Below, piece by piece: positions 1 to 7,673 of a stretch of DNA of 11,265 bases. Position 1 is the stretch's first letter. Every line of letters begins with the position of its first letter. The translations under genes and the position numbers were made by a program. The stretch is taken from the NCBI GenBank assembly GCA_002730675.1, contig PCAV01000072.1, positions 17,739-29,003 of the forward strand, read 5' to 3'. This stretch comes from Rhodospirillaceae bacterium. Its GTDB lineage: Bacteria > Pseudomonadota > Alphaproteobacteria > Thalassobaculales > Thalassobaculaceae. The notes under the pieces were generated by a model that did no database searches, had not been told where the DNA came from, and saw only the letters and a program-made list of their open reading frames with translations.

Positions 1-2
1 TT

Positions 3-1160
3 GAATTACACCCTCTTGCTGGTATTCCAATATCGATCAAAGATCTATTTGATGTTGCAGGTGAAATCACGTTATCTGGGTCCATAGTAAGAAGAAACAG
101 TGTTCCGGCTAAATCTGATGCCCATATTGTTGCTAAGCTACGAGCCGCAGGGGCAATATTAATTGGTCGAACTAATATGACAGAGTTTGCATTCTCTGGT
201 TTGGGGATTAATCCTCATTATGGCACACCGTTAAATCCATGGGACAGAAAAACGGGCAGAATCCCGGGCGGTTCGTCAAGTGGTGCAGCTATATCGGTTA
301 CCGACAACATGGCGGCAGCTGCAATTGGTACAGACACAGGTGGATCTGTTCGAATACCCTCGGCTTTATGTGGTTTAACCGGTTTTAAGCCTACAGCTGT
401 CAGAGTATCTAGAGAAGGCACATTCCCTCTCTCAACCACATTAGATTCTATCGGCCCACTTGCAAATAGCGTCTCATGCTGTTCAATTTTGGATCAAACC
501 ATGCGGGGTGCAGCTGTAAATGCACTTCTTGATAAACCCGTTGATGGTTTAACTTTGGCTATTCCACAAACTATTGTGCTCGATGATATGGATCGCACGG
601 TAGCTACAAAATTTGAAAATGTCATAAAGAGGTTGTCCGGGTCTGGTGTGCGTATTGTAGAACATCCGTGCAGTATTCTCTCTCAAATACCGTTAGCTAA
701 TAGCAAAGGAGGCTTTGCGGCAGTTGAAGCTTTCCACACACTGCGTGATCTTTTGGAAAAGGATGAGTCAAGTTTTGATCCAAGGGTGGCTGTCAGAGTA
801 AGGAGAGGGGCGGAAATATCAGGGGTGGAGTATCTAGAATTATTAGACGCGACAGTAAACATAAGGAAAGAAGCTGACGAGATAACACGAAATTATGATG
901 CGCTAATTATGCCAACGGTTCCAACAATAGCGCCTATCCTTGATCACTTAGAGAAATCCGACACAGCATATCATGAAGCTAATTTATTGATGCTCCGTAA
1001 TTGTTCTTTTGGAAACTTTCTGAATAGATGTGCAATTTCGTTACCCATTCAACAACCTGGAGAAGCACCGGTTGGCATGATGGTTATGGGAAACACGGGA
1101 GAAGACGAAAAGCTTCTCGAAGTGGCTAATTGTATAGAAAAGGTAGTTTTAAACGTTTAA
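3..1160 (+). CDS. Amidase-signature family hydrolase, 5'-truncated by the window edge
   Basis: The reading frame is open from base 3, so about 385 residues of a protein usually 440-480 long are visible; the first 60-80 residues lie upstream. The Ser-cisSer-Lys triad of amidase-signature enzymes can be placed. The Lys is in GIPISIKD (codon 39-41), the cis-Ser is in GGSSSG (codon about 273-275), and the nucleophile is in GTDTGGSVR (codon 345-347), 24 residues after the cis-Ser as in GatA and peptide amidase. An ATG at 177 lies between the Lys and Ser motifs, so it is not the true start. The family hydrolyses amide bonds (indoleacetamide, aryl amides, allophanate, Gln-tRNA amidotransfer). GatA is unlikely because no gatB or gatC is adjacent, and the substrate cannot be called. 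The gene converges on the degraded ubiX. No convincing terminator is visible after the TAA. Confidence 0.9.
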   Translation, partial: ELHPLAGIPISIKDLFDVAGEITLSGSIVRRNSVPAKSDAHIVAKLRAAGAILIGRTNMTEFAFSGLGINPHYGTPLNPWDRKTGRIPGGSSSGAAISVTDNMAAAAIGTDTGGSVRIPSALCGLTGFKPTAVRVSREGTFPLSTTLDSIGPLANSVSCCSILDQTMRGAAVNALLDKPVDGLTLAIPQTIVLDDMDRTVATKFENVIKRLSGSGVRIVEHPCSILSQIPLANSKGGFAAVEAFHTLRDLLEKDESSFDPRVAVRVRRGAEISGVEYLELLDATVNIRKEADEITRNYDALIMPTVPTIAPILDHLEKSDTAYHEANLLMLRNCSFGNFLNRCAISLPIQQPGEAPVGMMVMGNTGEDEKLLEVANCIEKVVLNV

Positions 1161-1228
1161 TTTATACTAAATAATCAAGACGCTTATTCAAGATGGAGAT
1201 TAGTACTAAGCGAAAATCGGAATAACGT

Positions 1229-1789
1229 TTAACTATTCTTCCATCGTTTCATTAAACCTACTTCTATAGCAAAGAGATCTAAAATCCGGCCAACTGTGTG
1301 CTCCACAATATCATCAATAGTTTCTGGTTGTGAATAAAAAGCAGGGACGGGGGGCGCAACTATTCCACCCATTTCAGATAGTGCCAGCATATTTTTTAGG
1401 TGCCCTTTATGTTAAGGCGTTTCTCTTGTTAGACACACGAGACGGCGACGTTCTTTCAATGTTACATCTGCTGCCCTAGATATTAAATTGTTTGTAACGC
1501 CAGATGCTATCTCTGCGAGTGTTTTCATTGAACATGGGGCGATGATCATGCCATCAGTCTTAAAAGACCCCGAGGCGATTGATGCACTGATGTCTTTATT
1601 TGCATGGACGACATCTGCCATTTGATGTACTTCTTTGATCTTCATTTTTGTTTCATATGCTAAAGTTATTTCGGCGGAGCGCGACATCACTAAGTGTAAT
1701 TCTGGTCGTTTAGTGTCTCCTAGATTCTTTAGGAGTTGCAGCAAGGTTAATCCGTAGATGATGCCCGAAGCACCGCTAATCCCTAGAAT
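1229..1789 (-). pseudogene. ubiX: Degraded UbiX/Pad1-type flavin prenyltransferase (nonsense-interrupted)
   Basis: Translated continuously on the minus strand this gives about 186 codons matching UbiX, which makes prenylated FMN for UbiD-type decarboxylases. The N-terminal flavin-binding segment ILGISGASGIIYG is at 1789-1751. SGSFKTDGM, APCSMKTLA, SRAADVTLKERRRL and RETP follow. The C-terminal part has GHLKNML, PPVPAFY and TIDDIVEHTVGR, and ends at TAA 1229-1231. Two defects interrupt it. An in-frame TAA at 1790-1792 sits immediately before ILGISGASG, with no ATG, GTG or TTG nearby that could start the domain. A second TAA at 1412-1414 stands where the family has Leu in RETPLHxGHL (a TTA-to-TAA change would explain it). 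The frame is otherwise unbroken, which suggests recent inactivation or sequence error. Starting at the TTG at 1744 would lose the flavin-binding N-terminus, and stopping at 1412 would lose the PPVPAFY segment that completes the active site. No UbiD partner is in the window. Confidence 0.85.
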
Positions 1790-1901
1790 TTATGGATTTT
1801 TATTTAAAGCAGTAATAACTCTGCTATCCTATCAAATTTTAGGAAATTCGTTTTAAACAGAAAAATGCCAACCTCCATACAAAAAATAGTCTATGAAGAT
1901 G

Positions 1902-2855
1902 CTATAGGTGCTCTATGATCTCCGTTTTAAATTCTCTCATGCGATGCAAGCATGCCTCTAAATTTGAATTTTCGCCCCCTATTATAAGGCATTGAAGACC
2001 GTTTTCCCTATATGCTTCAACGTCCTTTATGATTTCTTTACTGCTACCGGTGAAGGCCCGTCGTGCCCCAGTATTTGTTTTATCCGAAGTTCCTAGCTTA
2101 TACCAGATAGCTAGCAGGCCGGCCGTTATATCGGAAGTTGAACGTCCTATTAGCTCTGCATTTTCGTGTACCTCCCTCAACCCTTGCCCATAACGTTCTG
2201 CCGTATCAAAAGGTGCCCTGGGATTATTACCAACCGGATACCATCCATCCCCAAATTTTGCGGCACGTTGTCTTGCAAGTCTAGCTTCTCCGCCAATCCA
2301 AAGTGGGGGATGGGGATATTGGACCGGCTTTGGGAAAAATTTTAAGCCCGAGTATTTAACGTGACTGCCTTTGAAGGATGGTGATTCCTCGGTCCATAAG
2401 TTTTTGAACGCTCCAATGTATTCGTCAGATGCGGCCCCCCTGTCTTTGAAAGCTGGACCGTTTAAAAGTTGTATTTCTTCTTCCATCCACCCCACGCCAA
2501 CCCCAACGGTTAAGCGTCCTTTGGACAAAACATCAATGGTCTTGGTCATCTTTGCGGTCAAAATAGGCGGGCGGTGTGGTATAACCATTACCGATGTGAG
2601 CAATCGTATAACGCTTGTTGAGGCAGCGACAAAACTTAAAGTGCTCAGTTGTTCAAGGCATTCTCCGGTGTCCTCGGCAAACCAACGCCCTGACTTAGTA
2701 TAAGGGTAAGGAGAGTTTACATCTTCGGCTATTACAACATGGTCACTAAAGCCAAGGTAACTGAAACCTAATTCTTCAGCCTCAAGAGCAATTGTCCTGA
2801 GGGTATCAGGATGCGCGACAGGACCTCTAATACCTAAATGAATTCCAAATTTCAT
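1902..2855 (-). CDS. LLM-class (luciferase-like) flavin/F420-dependent oxidoreductase
   Basis: A 317-residue protein with a bacterial-luciferase-like TIM-barrel fold. The N-terminal strand MKFGIHLGIRGP, the LGFSDHV segment (about residues 34-40), VMVIPHRPP (89-97) and the family signature GRLTVGVGVGWMEEE (113-127) are followed by PPLWIGGEA and FGDGWYP, as in the Rv2161c-like group of single-component LLM oxidoreductases. Family members use F420 or FMN to oxidise or reduce small organic substrates. Neither cofactor choice nor substrate can be read here, and no F420 biosynthesis gene is in the window. The ATG at 2855 gives the expected N-terminus and lies 12 nt after the TauD-like gene, so the two are probably co-transcribed. 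Its Shine-Dalgarno is weak (GGACGA). The gene ends 112 nt before the ubiX remnant. Confidence 0.88.
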   Translation of the reverse strand: MKFGIHLGIRGPVAHPDTLRTIALEAEELGFSYLGFSDHVVIAEDVNSPYPYTKSGRWFAEDTGECLEQLSTLSFVAASTSVIRLLTSVMVIPHRPPILTAKMTKTIDVLSKGRLTVGVGVGWMEEEIQLLNGPAFKDRGAASDEYIGAFKNLWTEESPSFKGSHVKYSGLKFFPKPVQYPHPPLWIGGEARLARQRAAKFGDGWYPVGNNPRAPFDTAERYGQGLREVHENAELIGRSTSDITAGLLAIWYKLGTSDKTNTGARRAFTGSSKEIIKDVEAYRENGLQCLIIGGENSNLEACLHRMREFKTEIIEHL

Positions 2856-2867
2856 TACTCGTCCAAT

Positions 2868-3725
2868 CTAGAAGGGCGCATCACCTGCAATTGTGACTCT
2901 GTGCATGCGTCGACGCTCGTTATAATCTGCCAGAGCCTGGTGTTGGACACATCGGTTGTCCCAGAGGGCTAGTGATCCAACTTCCCATCTGAAGCGACAG
3001 GTAAATTCGGGGCGGGTTGAGTGATTACGCAGAAAATCGATAAGTGTATCTGCTTCATTTTCGTTAAAGCCGAAAAGATTTTGAGTGTGGCTACCTATGT
3101 ATAGTGATTTTCGTCCAGTCTCGGGATGTGTTCGTACTAAGGGATGAACAGATTCTGTAGGCACGTTTCCTGGCTCTCTAATTTTCGCTTGCATTTTCGG
3201 ATTGCTGGCGTAGCGATCTTTCCTATTTACCTTTCCTACGCCGCGTCGAAAATTATCGCCTACGTTAAAGGTTTTAAGGCTTTCTAAAACGTCCTTCATC
3301 GGCTCAGATAAAGTTTCGTAAGCTAAGTATTGATTTGAAAATTGCGTATCCCCGCCACTTTTGGGAACTTCATGAGCATAAAGCATCGTTGCTTTTGCTG
3401 GTTCCGGGTTGAACATTTGATCAGTATGCCAGACGGCCCCGAATGTATATTCATCGCCCGGTTCTTTAATGATTTCTAATATTTCTGGATGGTCGTCTAA
3501 ACCTCGCATATATGGATGGAAATAAATTTCACCAAACCTTTTGGCGAAGTCAATTTGTTGTAATGGCTCTAGTTTTTGTTTCCGAAAGAAAATAACGGAG
3601 TATTCGAGCCAAGCTTGGTGAATCTCAGCAAAGATCTCGTCATCCAACTTTGCTAAATCAACACCTTTTATTATCGCACCTAGATTTCCAGAAACGGGTT
3701 CTATCGCTATCCGTCGAAAGTTCAC
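2868..3725 (-). CDS. TauD/TfdA-family Fe(II)/2-oxoglutarate-dependent dioxygenase
   Basis: A 285-residue protein, the usual TauD length (about 283), that fits along its whole span. The iron facial triad is visible: His100 and Asp102 in WHTDQMF, and His262 in WDNRCVQHQALADY. Arg276 in RRRMHRVTIAGD is the expected 2-oxoglutarate carboxylate ligand. These enzymes couple 2-oxoglutarate decarboxylation to hydroxylation that often releases a leaving group, such as sulfite from taurine or glyoxylate from 2,4-D. The substrate here is unknown. No sulfonate or phenoxy-acid transporter is nearby, so a taurine call is not justified. The start is a GTG with a strong AGGAG at 3731-3735. The gene is 118 nt downstream of pcaG, which leaves room for its own promoter, and 12 nt upstream of the LLM gene. 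The role in aromatic or ether catabolism suggested by its neighbours is inference. Confidence 0.92.
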   Translation of the reverse strand: MNFRRIAIEPVSGNLGAIIKGVDLAKLDDEIFAEIHQAWLEYSVIFFRKQKLEPLQQIDFAKRFGEIYFHPYMRGLDDHPEILEIIKEPGDEYTFGAVWHTDQMFNPEPAKATMLYAHEVPKSGGDTQFSNQYLAYETLSEPMKDVLESLKTFNVGDNFRRGVGKVNRKDRYASNPKMQAKIREPGNVPTESVHPLVRTHPETGRKSLYIGSHTQNLFGFNENEADTLIDFLRNHSTRPEFTCRFRWEVGSLALWDNRCVQHQALADYNERRRMHRVTIAGDAPF

Positions 3726-3730
3726 TCAAG

Positions 3731-3735
3731 CTCCT
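3731..3735 (-). promoter_or_regulatory. Ribosome binding site fixing the GTG start of the TauD-like gene
   Basis: The minus strand reads AGGAG, then 5 nt, then GTG at 3725. No in-frame ATG is close by, and the GTG gives the standard family N-terminus, so this site decides the start. Confidence 0.75.
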
Positions 3736-3843
3736 CTCTAAATTACGCTTTTGTACAATAACTTATTAATATAGAACAAAACTTTAAACGATGTTTTTAC
3801 AACTGAATAGAATTTAGGCGTACTTCAAGAGATTAATAAATGA

Positions 3844-4437
3844 TTAAACATCGAAGAAGACTGTCTCATTGGCTCCCTGCATGTAAATATTAAATTGGTA
3901 TACTTTAACTTTACTATACGACATTTGTTTTGCAATAAGTGTCTGGCGTCGGGTTTTTGGAACATTGAGGAGAAAGCTATCGTGTTGATTGGCTACTTCC
4001 TCTTCAGGGAAATACATCCTTGTATAGACATGAGAAAGAAGCCCCCTCATGAAAATAATAAAATTAATGTGAGGTGCTTGATTTTGGCTGCAAGTGCCTG
4101 GTTTAATCGTCGTAAACGAGAATTTTCGTTGCGGATCTATGCCTGTGCCGCATCGCCCAAAACCGCAGAAACTATCATTCGTATTTTTCAGGTTTTTTGA
4201 TGTAGCATATAGGCCAGAACTAGATGCCTGCCAAATTTCAATTAATGCATCGTCTACGGGTTCATTATTCCCGTCAAATACGATCCCTTCAATGCTTATT
4301 CTTTCCCCAATGGTTCCTTCTGAATTTAAGTTATTGGAAGCAATATCTTTAATTTCATTATAGCCATATTGTTTGGGGGTGAGGCCGTAAGCGAAAAATG
4401 GGCCAATCGTTTGAGAGGGTGTTTGTTTAAACGACAT
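3844..4437 (-). CDS. pcaG: Protocatechuate 3,4-dioxygenase, alpha subunit
   Basis: This is the 197-residue non-iron-binding alpha subunit of the intradiol ring-cleaving dioxygenase. With PcaH it converts protocatechuate and O2 to 3-carboxy-cis,cis-muconate in the cytoplasm. It opens with TPSQTIGPFFAYGL, continues with IEIWQASSSG, then APHINFIIFMRGL and TRMYFPEE, and ends GANETVFFDV, closely matching the family C-terminus GEGETVFFDF. Length matches Pseudomonas PcaG (about 200). As expected for the alpha chain, iron-ligand Tyr positions are replaced (SSGLY for SGRY, PGTC for PGPY). Arg131 in FMRGL corresponds to the alpha Arg thought to contact the substrate carboxylate. The ATG is 1 nt after the pcaH stop. 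Its Shine-Dalgarno GGAG (4445-4448) lies inside the last pcaH codons, so translation is probably coupled. Confidence 0.95.
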   Translation of the reverse strand: MSFKQTPSQTIGPFFAYGLTPKQYGYNEIKDIASNNLNSEGTIGERISIEGIVFDGNNEPVDDALIEIWQASSSGLYATSKNLKNTNDSFCGFGRCGTGIDPQRKFSFTTIKPGTCSQNQAPHINFIIFMRGLLSHVYTRMYFPEEEVANQHDSFLLNVPKTRRQTLIAKQMSYSKVKVYQFNIYMQGANETVFFDV

Positions 4438-4438
4438 G

Positions 4439-5143
4439 TTATTTCTCCATTGGAGTTGCTTTGGGTCCTCGCAAAATGAAATCGAATTTATAGCCTAAAG
4501 CAAAACCTTCTTCGGTGGCCTCAATGTCGAAAGTCTTTATGAGTAGTTTTCTTGCTTCTTTCGTGGTTGATTGAAAAATAGGATCTAATTCTAATAAAGG
4601 ATCGCCAGGGAAATATGACTGGGTTATTAGTCTTGTTGCAAATGCGGGACCAAAGAGAGAAAAATGAATGTGGGCTGGCCTCCAAGCATTTTTGTGGTTG
4701 CCCCATGGATACGCGCCTGGCTTTATCGAGTAAAATTTATAAATACCGTTTTTATCTGTGATGCATCTTCCTGCACCAAAAAAATTTGGGTCCAAAGGTG
4801 CGTCGTGTTGGTCTGCTGCGTGAATATATCGTCCAGATGAATTACATTGCCAAATTTCGATTAAGGTATTCGGTTGAGGCTTCCCGTTTTCATCGAGGAC
4901 GCGGCCGGTAACCACGATACGTTCGCCCAAAGGCTGTTGCCCGTCTACGGCCCCGTTTTTAGTTAAGTCATTTTCTTGCTCGTGGTTGATTAATGGAAAA
5001 AAACTAGGTGCCGTCAATTCCGATTTTGTTTGCTCTATTTTTACAGGCGCTTTAGTGGGGCTCCGCAGATGAGTGGACTTATAATTCTCGGAAAAATAGC
5101 TTGGATGAATAGTCCAATCTCTCGGGTTATAAGATGATGTCAT
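4439..5143 (-). CDS. pcaH: Protocatechuate 3,4-dioxygenase, beta (iron-binding) subunit
   Basis: This 234-residue subunit carries the catalytic Fe(III). All four ligands are visible: Tyr106 (SSGRY), Tyr145 (KPGAYPW), and His158 and His160 (WRPAHIHFS). They are spaced exactly as in Pseudomonas PcaH with a constant offset of two residues. Arg155, just before the His pair, is the conserved active-site Arg. APLDPNFFGAGRC, LITQSYFPGDPL and FDFILRGP are also typical. The preserved ligand set favours true protocatechuate dioxygenase over a single-subunit catechol or hydroxyquinol enzyme, and the pcaH-pcaG order confirms it. The ATG at 5143 has GAGG at 5152-5155. A 69-nt gap separates it from the upstream glycerate kinase. 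No pcaQ-like regulator and no pcaB, pcaC or pcaD gene lies in the window, so the rest of the beta-ketoadipate route must be elsewhere. Confidence 0.96.
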   Translation of the reverse strand: MTSSYNPRDWTIHPSYFSENYKSTHLRSPTKAPVKIEQTKSELTAPSFFPLINHEQENDLTKNGAVDGQQPLGERIVVTGRVLDENGKPQPNTLIEIWQCNSSGRYIHAADQHDAPLDPNFFGAGRCITDKNGIYKFYSIKPGAYPWGNHKNAWRPAHIHFSLFGPAFATRLITQSYFPGDPLLELDPIFQSTTKEARKLLIKTFDIEATEEGFALGYKFDFILRGPKATPMEK

Positions 5144-5212
5144 TTTAAATGCCTCACATTTTCGATTTTATTTTCCTTAAATGGATCCATCTTTAATTAG
5201 GTGTAAAGCTGT

Positions 5213-6535
5213 TTACTGAATTAAAATAGCTCTAAAATCATTGACGTTTGTTAATGTTGGGCCGGTTATAACGAGGTTTCCTAATTTTTTAAATGCTCCA
5301 TATCCATCATTTTCTTGCAATGCTTTTACGAGGTTAATGTTTTGTTCTCGTGCCATTTGGAACGTAGTTGGTAAGTATAGTGCCCCGGCATTGTCTTCTG
5401 TCCCATCTATACCATCGGTGTCGCAAGCAATAGCAGATACACGCGAAAGGTGTTGATTTGACCGTTCGAAAAGTGTGATCGCGAATGCAAGAAGAAACTC
5501 TGTATTGCGTCCACCACGTCCAGTGCCTTTGACCGTTACAGTTGTCTCGCCACCGGAAAGCAAAACAACCGGTGTTGGTGTTGGTTGGTTATGTCGAAGA
5601 ACTTGGCCCGTTATTGCGGCGTGAACTCGTGCGACCTCCCGTGCTTCACCTTCAATTGCATCTCCTAAGACCACCGTGTTTAACCCAACTTTATGGGCTT
5701 CCTTGGCGGCAGCCTCTAAGGCTAGCTGTGGTGTTGCTATCAGAGAAATTTTTGTTTTTCTGAAGACAGGGTCACCGGGCTTTGGTGTTTCGTTTTCTTG
5801 GTTTGAGAGATGTTCTAATATTCTTGTTGAGTATGATATTCTATATTTATTGAGAATATTGATGGCATCTTCTAGTTGCGTCGGGTCAGGTACGGTTGGT
5901 CCAGAACCGATCGTGTGGAGCTCGTCACCGGGAACATCTGATATGCAGAGGGTCAATACTTGCGCTGGGTAGCTTGCCTTCGCGAGCCTGCCTCCTTTTA
6001 TTTTTGACAGATGTTTTCGCACACAATTCATTTCATGAATTGTTGCCCCAGAAGCTAAAAGCTGCTGCGTGAGAGCTCGCTTTTCCTCCAATTCGATACC
6101 ATCCGCCGGTAAGGAAAGCAGGGCTGAGCAACCACCTGAGATAAGGCAGACGACAAGATCGTCTTTAGTTAAAGTATTTGCTAACTCAAAGATTTTATCG
6201 GCCGCCAAGGTTCCGTTAATATCTGGAAGTGGGTGGCCGGCTTCAATAACATCAATGTGCCTGCAGGCAAGTGCGTGGCCATAACGGGTAATCACCATAC
6301 CATTCAGTGGCACCGCAGGAAAATTTTCTAGCCAAAAACGTTCAAACGATTGAGCCATCGAACCAGCAGCCTTCCCGGCTCCTATAACAACGACTTTCCC
6401 TTTAGGAGGGGAGGTAATAATGCCCATAAGTTGCGGCGGCAAGCAATGTCTAGGGTCGGCTGAATAAGTCGCCGCCTTAAAAAGAGATTTCAGAAAAATA
6501 TCTGGTTGCCTAATATTTGCTTCCACAAAAGCCAT
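5213..6535 (-). CDS. Glycerate 2-kinase, MOFRL family (often labelled hydroxypyruvate reductase)
   Basis: A 440-residue, full-length class II glycerate kinase. Visible motifs, in order, are GAGKAAGSMAQ (52-62), EAGHPLPD (98-105), SGGCSALL (133-140), NCVRKHLSKIKGGRLA (170-185), SDVPGD (199-204) and GSGPTVPDP (210-218). The C-terminal MOFRL domain follows with SGGE (327-330), GRGGRNTEF (339-347), DTDGIDG (372-378) and GPTLTNVND (425-433). The family phosphorylates D-glycerate with ATP to 2-phosphoglycerate, feeding tartronate-semialdehyde/glyoxylate or serine-cycle carbon into glycolysis. Homologues (TtuD, GckA) were first described as hydroxypyruvate reductases, hence frequent misnaming. The ATG at 6535 gives the usual N-terminus, but no clear Shine-Dalgarno precedes it. 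The gene sits 101 nt after queA and 69 nt before pcaH, so co-transcription with either is uncertain. Confidence 0.93.
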   Translation of the reverse strand: MAFVEANIRQPDIFLKSLFKAATYSADPRHCLPPQLMGIITSPPKGKVVVIGAGKAAGSMAQSFERFWLENFPAVPLNGMVITRYGHALACRHIDVIEAGHPLPDINGTLAADKIFELANTLTKDDLVVCLISGGCSALLSLPADGIELEEKRALTQQLLASGATIHEMNCVRKHLSKIKGGRLAKASYPAQVLTLCISDVPGDELHTIGSGPTVPDPTQLEDAINILNKYRISYSTRILEHLSNQENETPKPGDPVFRKTKISLIATPQLALEAAAKEAHKVGLNTVVLGDAIEGEAREVARVHAAITGQVLRHNQPTPTPVVLLSGGETTVTVKGTGRGGRNTEFLLAFAITLFERSNQHLSRVSAIACDTDGIDGTEDNAGALYLPTTFQMAREQNINLVKALQENDGYGAFKKLGNLVITGPTLTNVNDFRAILIQ

Positions 6536-6636
6536 CGCAGTACATTTAAAGTTATAGGGTGCGCCTTATGCTGGGTAAAATGTCAACTCAGAGAAATCAT
6601 AAGTTTGGGCTATCCAGCAATTCTAGTCAAATATTG

Positions 6637-7671
6637 TTATCTTTGAAAATGGTCAATCAAACACGCGTCGCCATAGGAAAAAAACCGATAATTTTCCCGT
6701 TTTGCGTGCTCGTATGCATCTAACAGCCTCTCTCTGCCAGCCAAAGCGGATGCTAGCATTATCAGCGTAGATTTTGGTAAGTGGAAATTTGTTATAAGTG
6801 CATCTGTTGTGTTGAACTTAAACCCAGGGGTTATAAACAGGTCAGTATCGCCTGCAAACGGTGCTATCGTGCCGCTAATAGATGCTGTTTCTAAAACGCG
6901 CAGGCTGGTGGTGCCAAGTGCAATAACTTTATTGCCTCTTGCTTTTACGTTTTTAATCTCTTCTACAGCTTTAGATCCCAATTCGGCCCACTCGCTGTGC
7001 ATGTCGTGGTTTTCTGTATCTTTTACTTTTACTGGAAGAAAAGTCCCAGCTCCTACGTGAAGTGTGAGATATGCAATGTCTATATTATTTTTTTTCAAAC
7101 TAGCAAGAAGGCGATCCGTAAAGTGAAGGCTAGCCGTAGGGGCTGCAACGGCTCCTTCGTGTTGGGCGAAAATGGATTGGTAATCTTTTAGGTCTGCGGC
7201 ATTAGATGACGGTTCGTTGCGTTTGATGTAAGGAGGAAGTGGCATGCTTCCACGCTGTTCAAGAAAACCCATTATATCTTGATCACTCAATTGAAACTCT
7301 AAAAGTAATTCACCGTGGTTTCGTTCCAACACTTTTGCAATGACGGAATCATCAAACATTATCAAATCGCCCTCGGTAACCCGTTTTGCAGGTCGTGCAA
7401 AAGCGAACCATATGCTCGGAGAAACCTTTTTATGGAGGTTCACGGTTATCCTTTTGCTGGCGCACTTACCTTGTAATTTTGTTGGTATTACACGGGTGTT
7501 GTTAGCAACAAGTAGGTCGCCCGGTTTCAGTATGAATGGAAGTTCCTGAATAAAGCGATCTTTTAGGCCGCCGTTCGTAAGGTCCAATAGACGGGCGGCA
7601 TCCCGTGGATTTATCGGTGTTTGTGCAATAAAATCTGGGGGTAGTTCGTAATCAAATAAGTTAACATCCAT
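6637..7671 (-). CDS. queA: S-adenosylmethionine:tRNA ribosyltransferase-isomerase (queuosine synthesis)
   Basis: A 344-residue QueA of normal length. It transfers and isomerises the ribosyl group of S-adenosylmethionine onto preQ1 at tRNA position 34 to give epoxyqueuosine. The match spans the whole protein: FDYELPPDFIAQTP and PRDAARLL at the N-terminus, NNTRVIPTKL (57-66), GSMPLPPYI (141-149), HEGAVAAPTASLHFT (171-185), LHVGAGTFLPV (204-214), TTSLRVLE (254-261), NFHLPKSTLIMLA (295-307) and FFSYGDACLI (330-339). The ATG lies 2 nt after the stop of the transporter gene and has no clear Shine-Dalgarno of its own, which suggests translational coupling. The tgt gene, often a neighbour of queA, is not in the window. 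Confidence 0.97.
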   Translation of the reverse strand: MDVNLFDYELPPDFIAQTPINPRDAARLLDLTNGGLKDRFIQELPFILKPGDLLVANNTRVIPTKLQGKCASKRITVNLHKKVSPSIWFAFARPAKRVTEGDLIMFDDSVIAKVLERNHGELLLEFQLSDQDIMGFLEQRGSMPLPPYIKRNEPSSNAADLKDYQSIFAQHEGAVAAPTASLHFTDRLLASLKKNNIDIAYLTLHVGAGTFLPVKVKDTENHDMHSEWAELGSKAVEEIKNVKARGNKVIALGTTSLRVLETASISGTIAPFAGDTDLFITPGFKFNTTDALITNFHLPKSTLIMLASALAGRERLLDAYEHAKRENYRFFSYGDACLIDHFQR

Positions 7672-7673
7672 TT

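Noticed and set aside
3..1160. Calling the amidase GatA (Glu-tRNA amidotransferase subunit A)
   Set aside because: No gatB or gatC neighbour is visible, and the downstream context is catabolic; family motifs alone do not distinguish GatA from other amidases.
1181..1212. Inverted repeat CGCTTA/TAAGCG between the converging amidase and ubiX remnant, as a possible terminator
   Set aside because: The 6-bp stem has a 20-nt loop and no U-tract, so it is too weak to call.
1412..1744. A short intact 110-codon gene starting at TTG 1744
   Set aside because: It is the middle of a longer UbiX reading frame that continues on both sides of the two stop codons, so it is better described as part of a pseudogene.
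1805..1878. Small minus-strand frame starting at ATG 1878, upstream of the ubiX remnant, as a possible leader or replacement start
   Set aside because: It is in a different frame from UbiX, is only about 24 codons long, and has no recognisable content.
2868..3725. Calling the TauD-like gene a taurine dioxygenase
   Set aside because: Only the general iron and 2-oxoglutarate residues are recognisable, and no sulfonate transport or metabolism genes are adjacent.
6551..6586. Perfect TTGACA on the minus strand (6586-6581) with TATAAC (6556-6551) before the glycerate kinase gene
   Set aside because: The spacer is 24 nt, too long for a sigma70 promoter, and no acceptable -10 lies at 16-18 nt.
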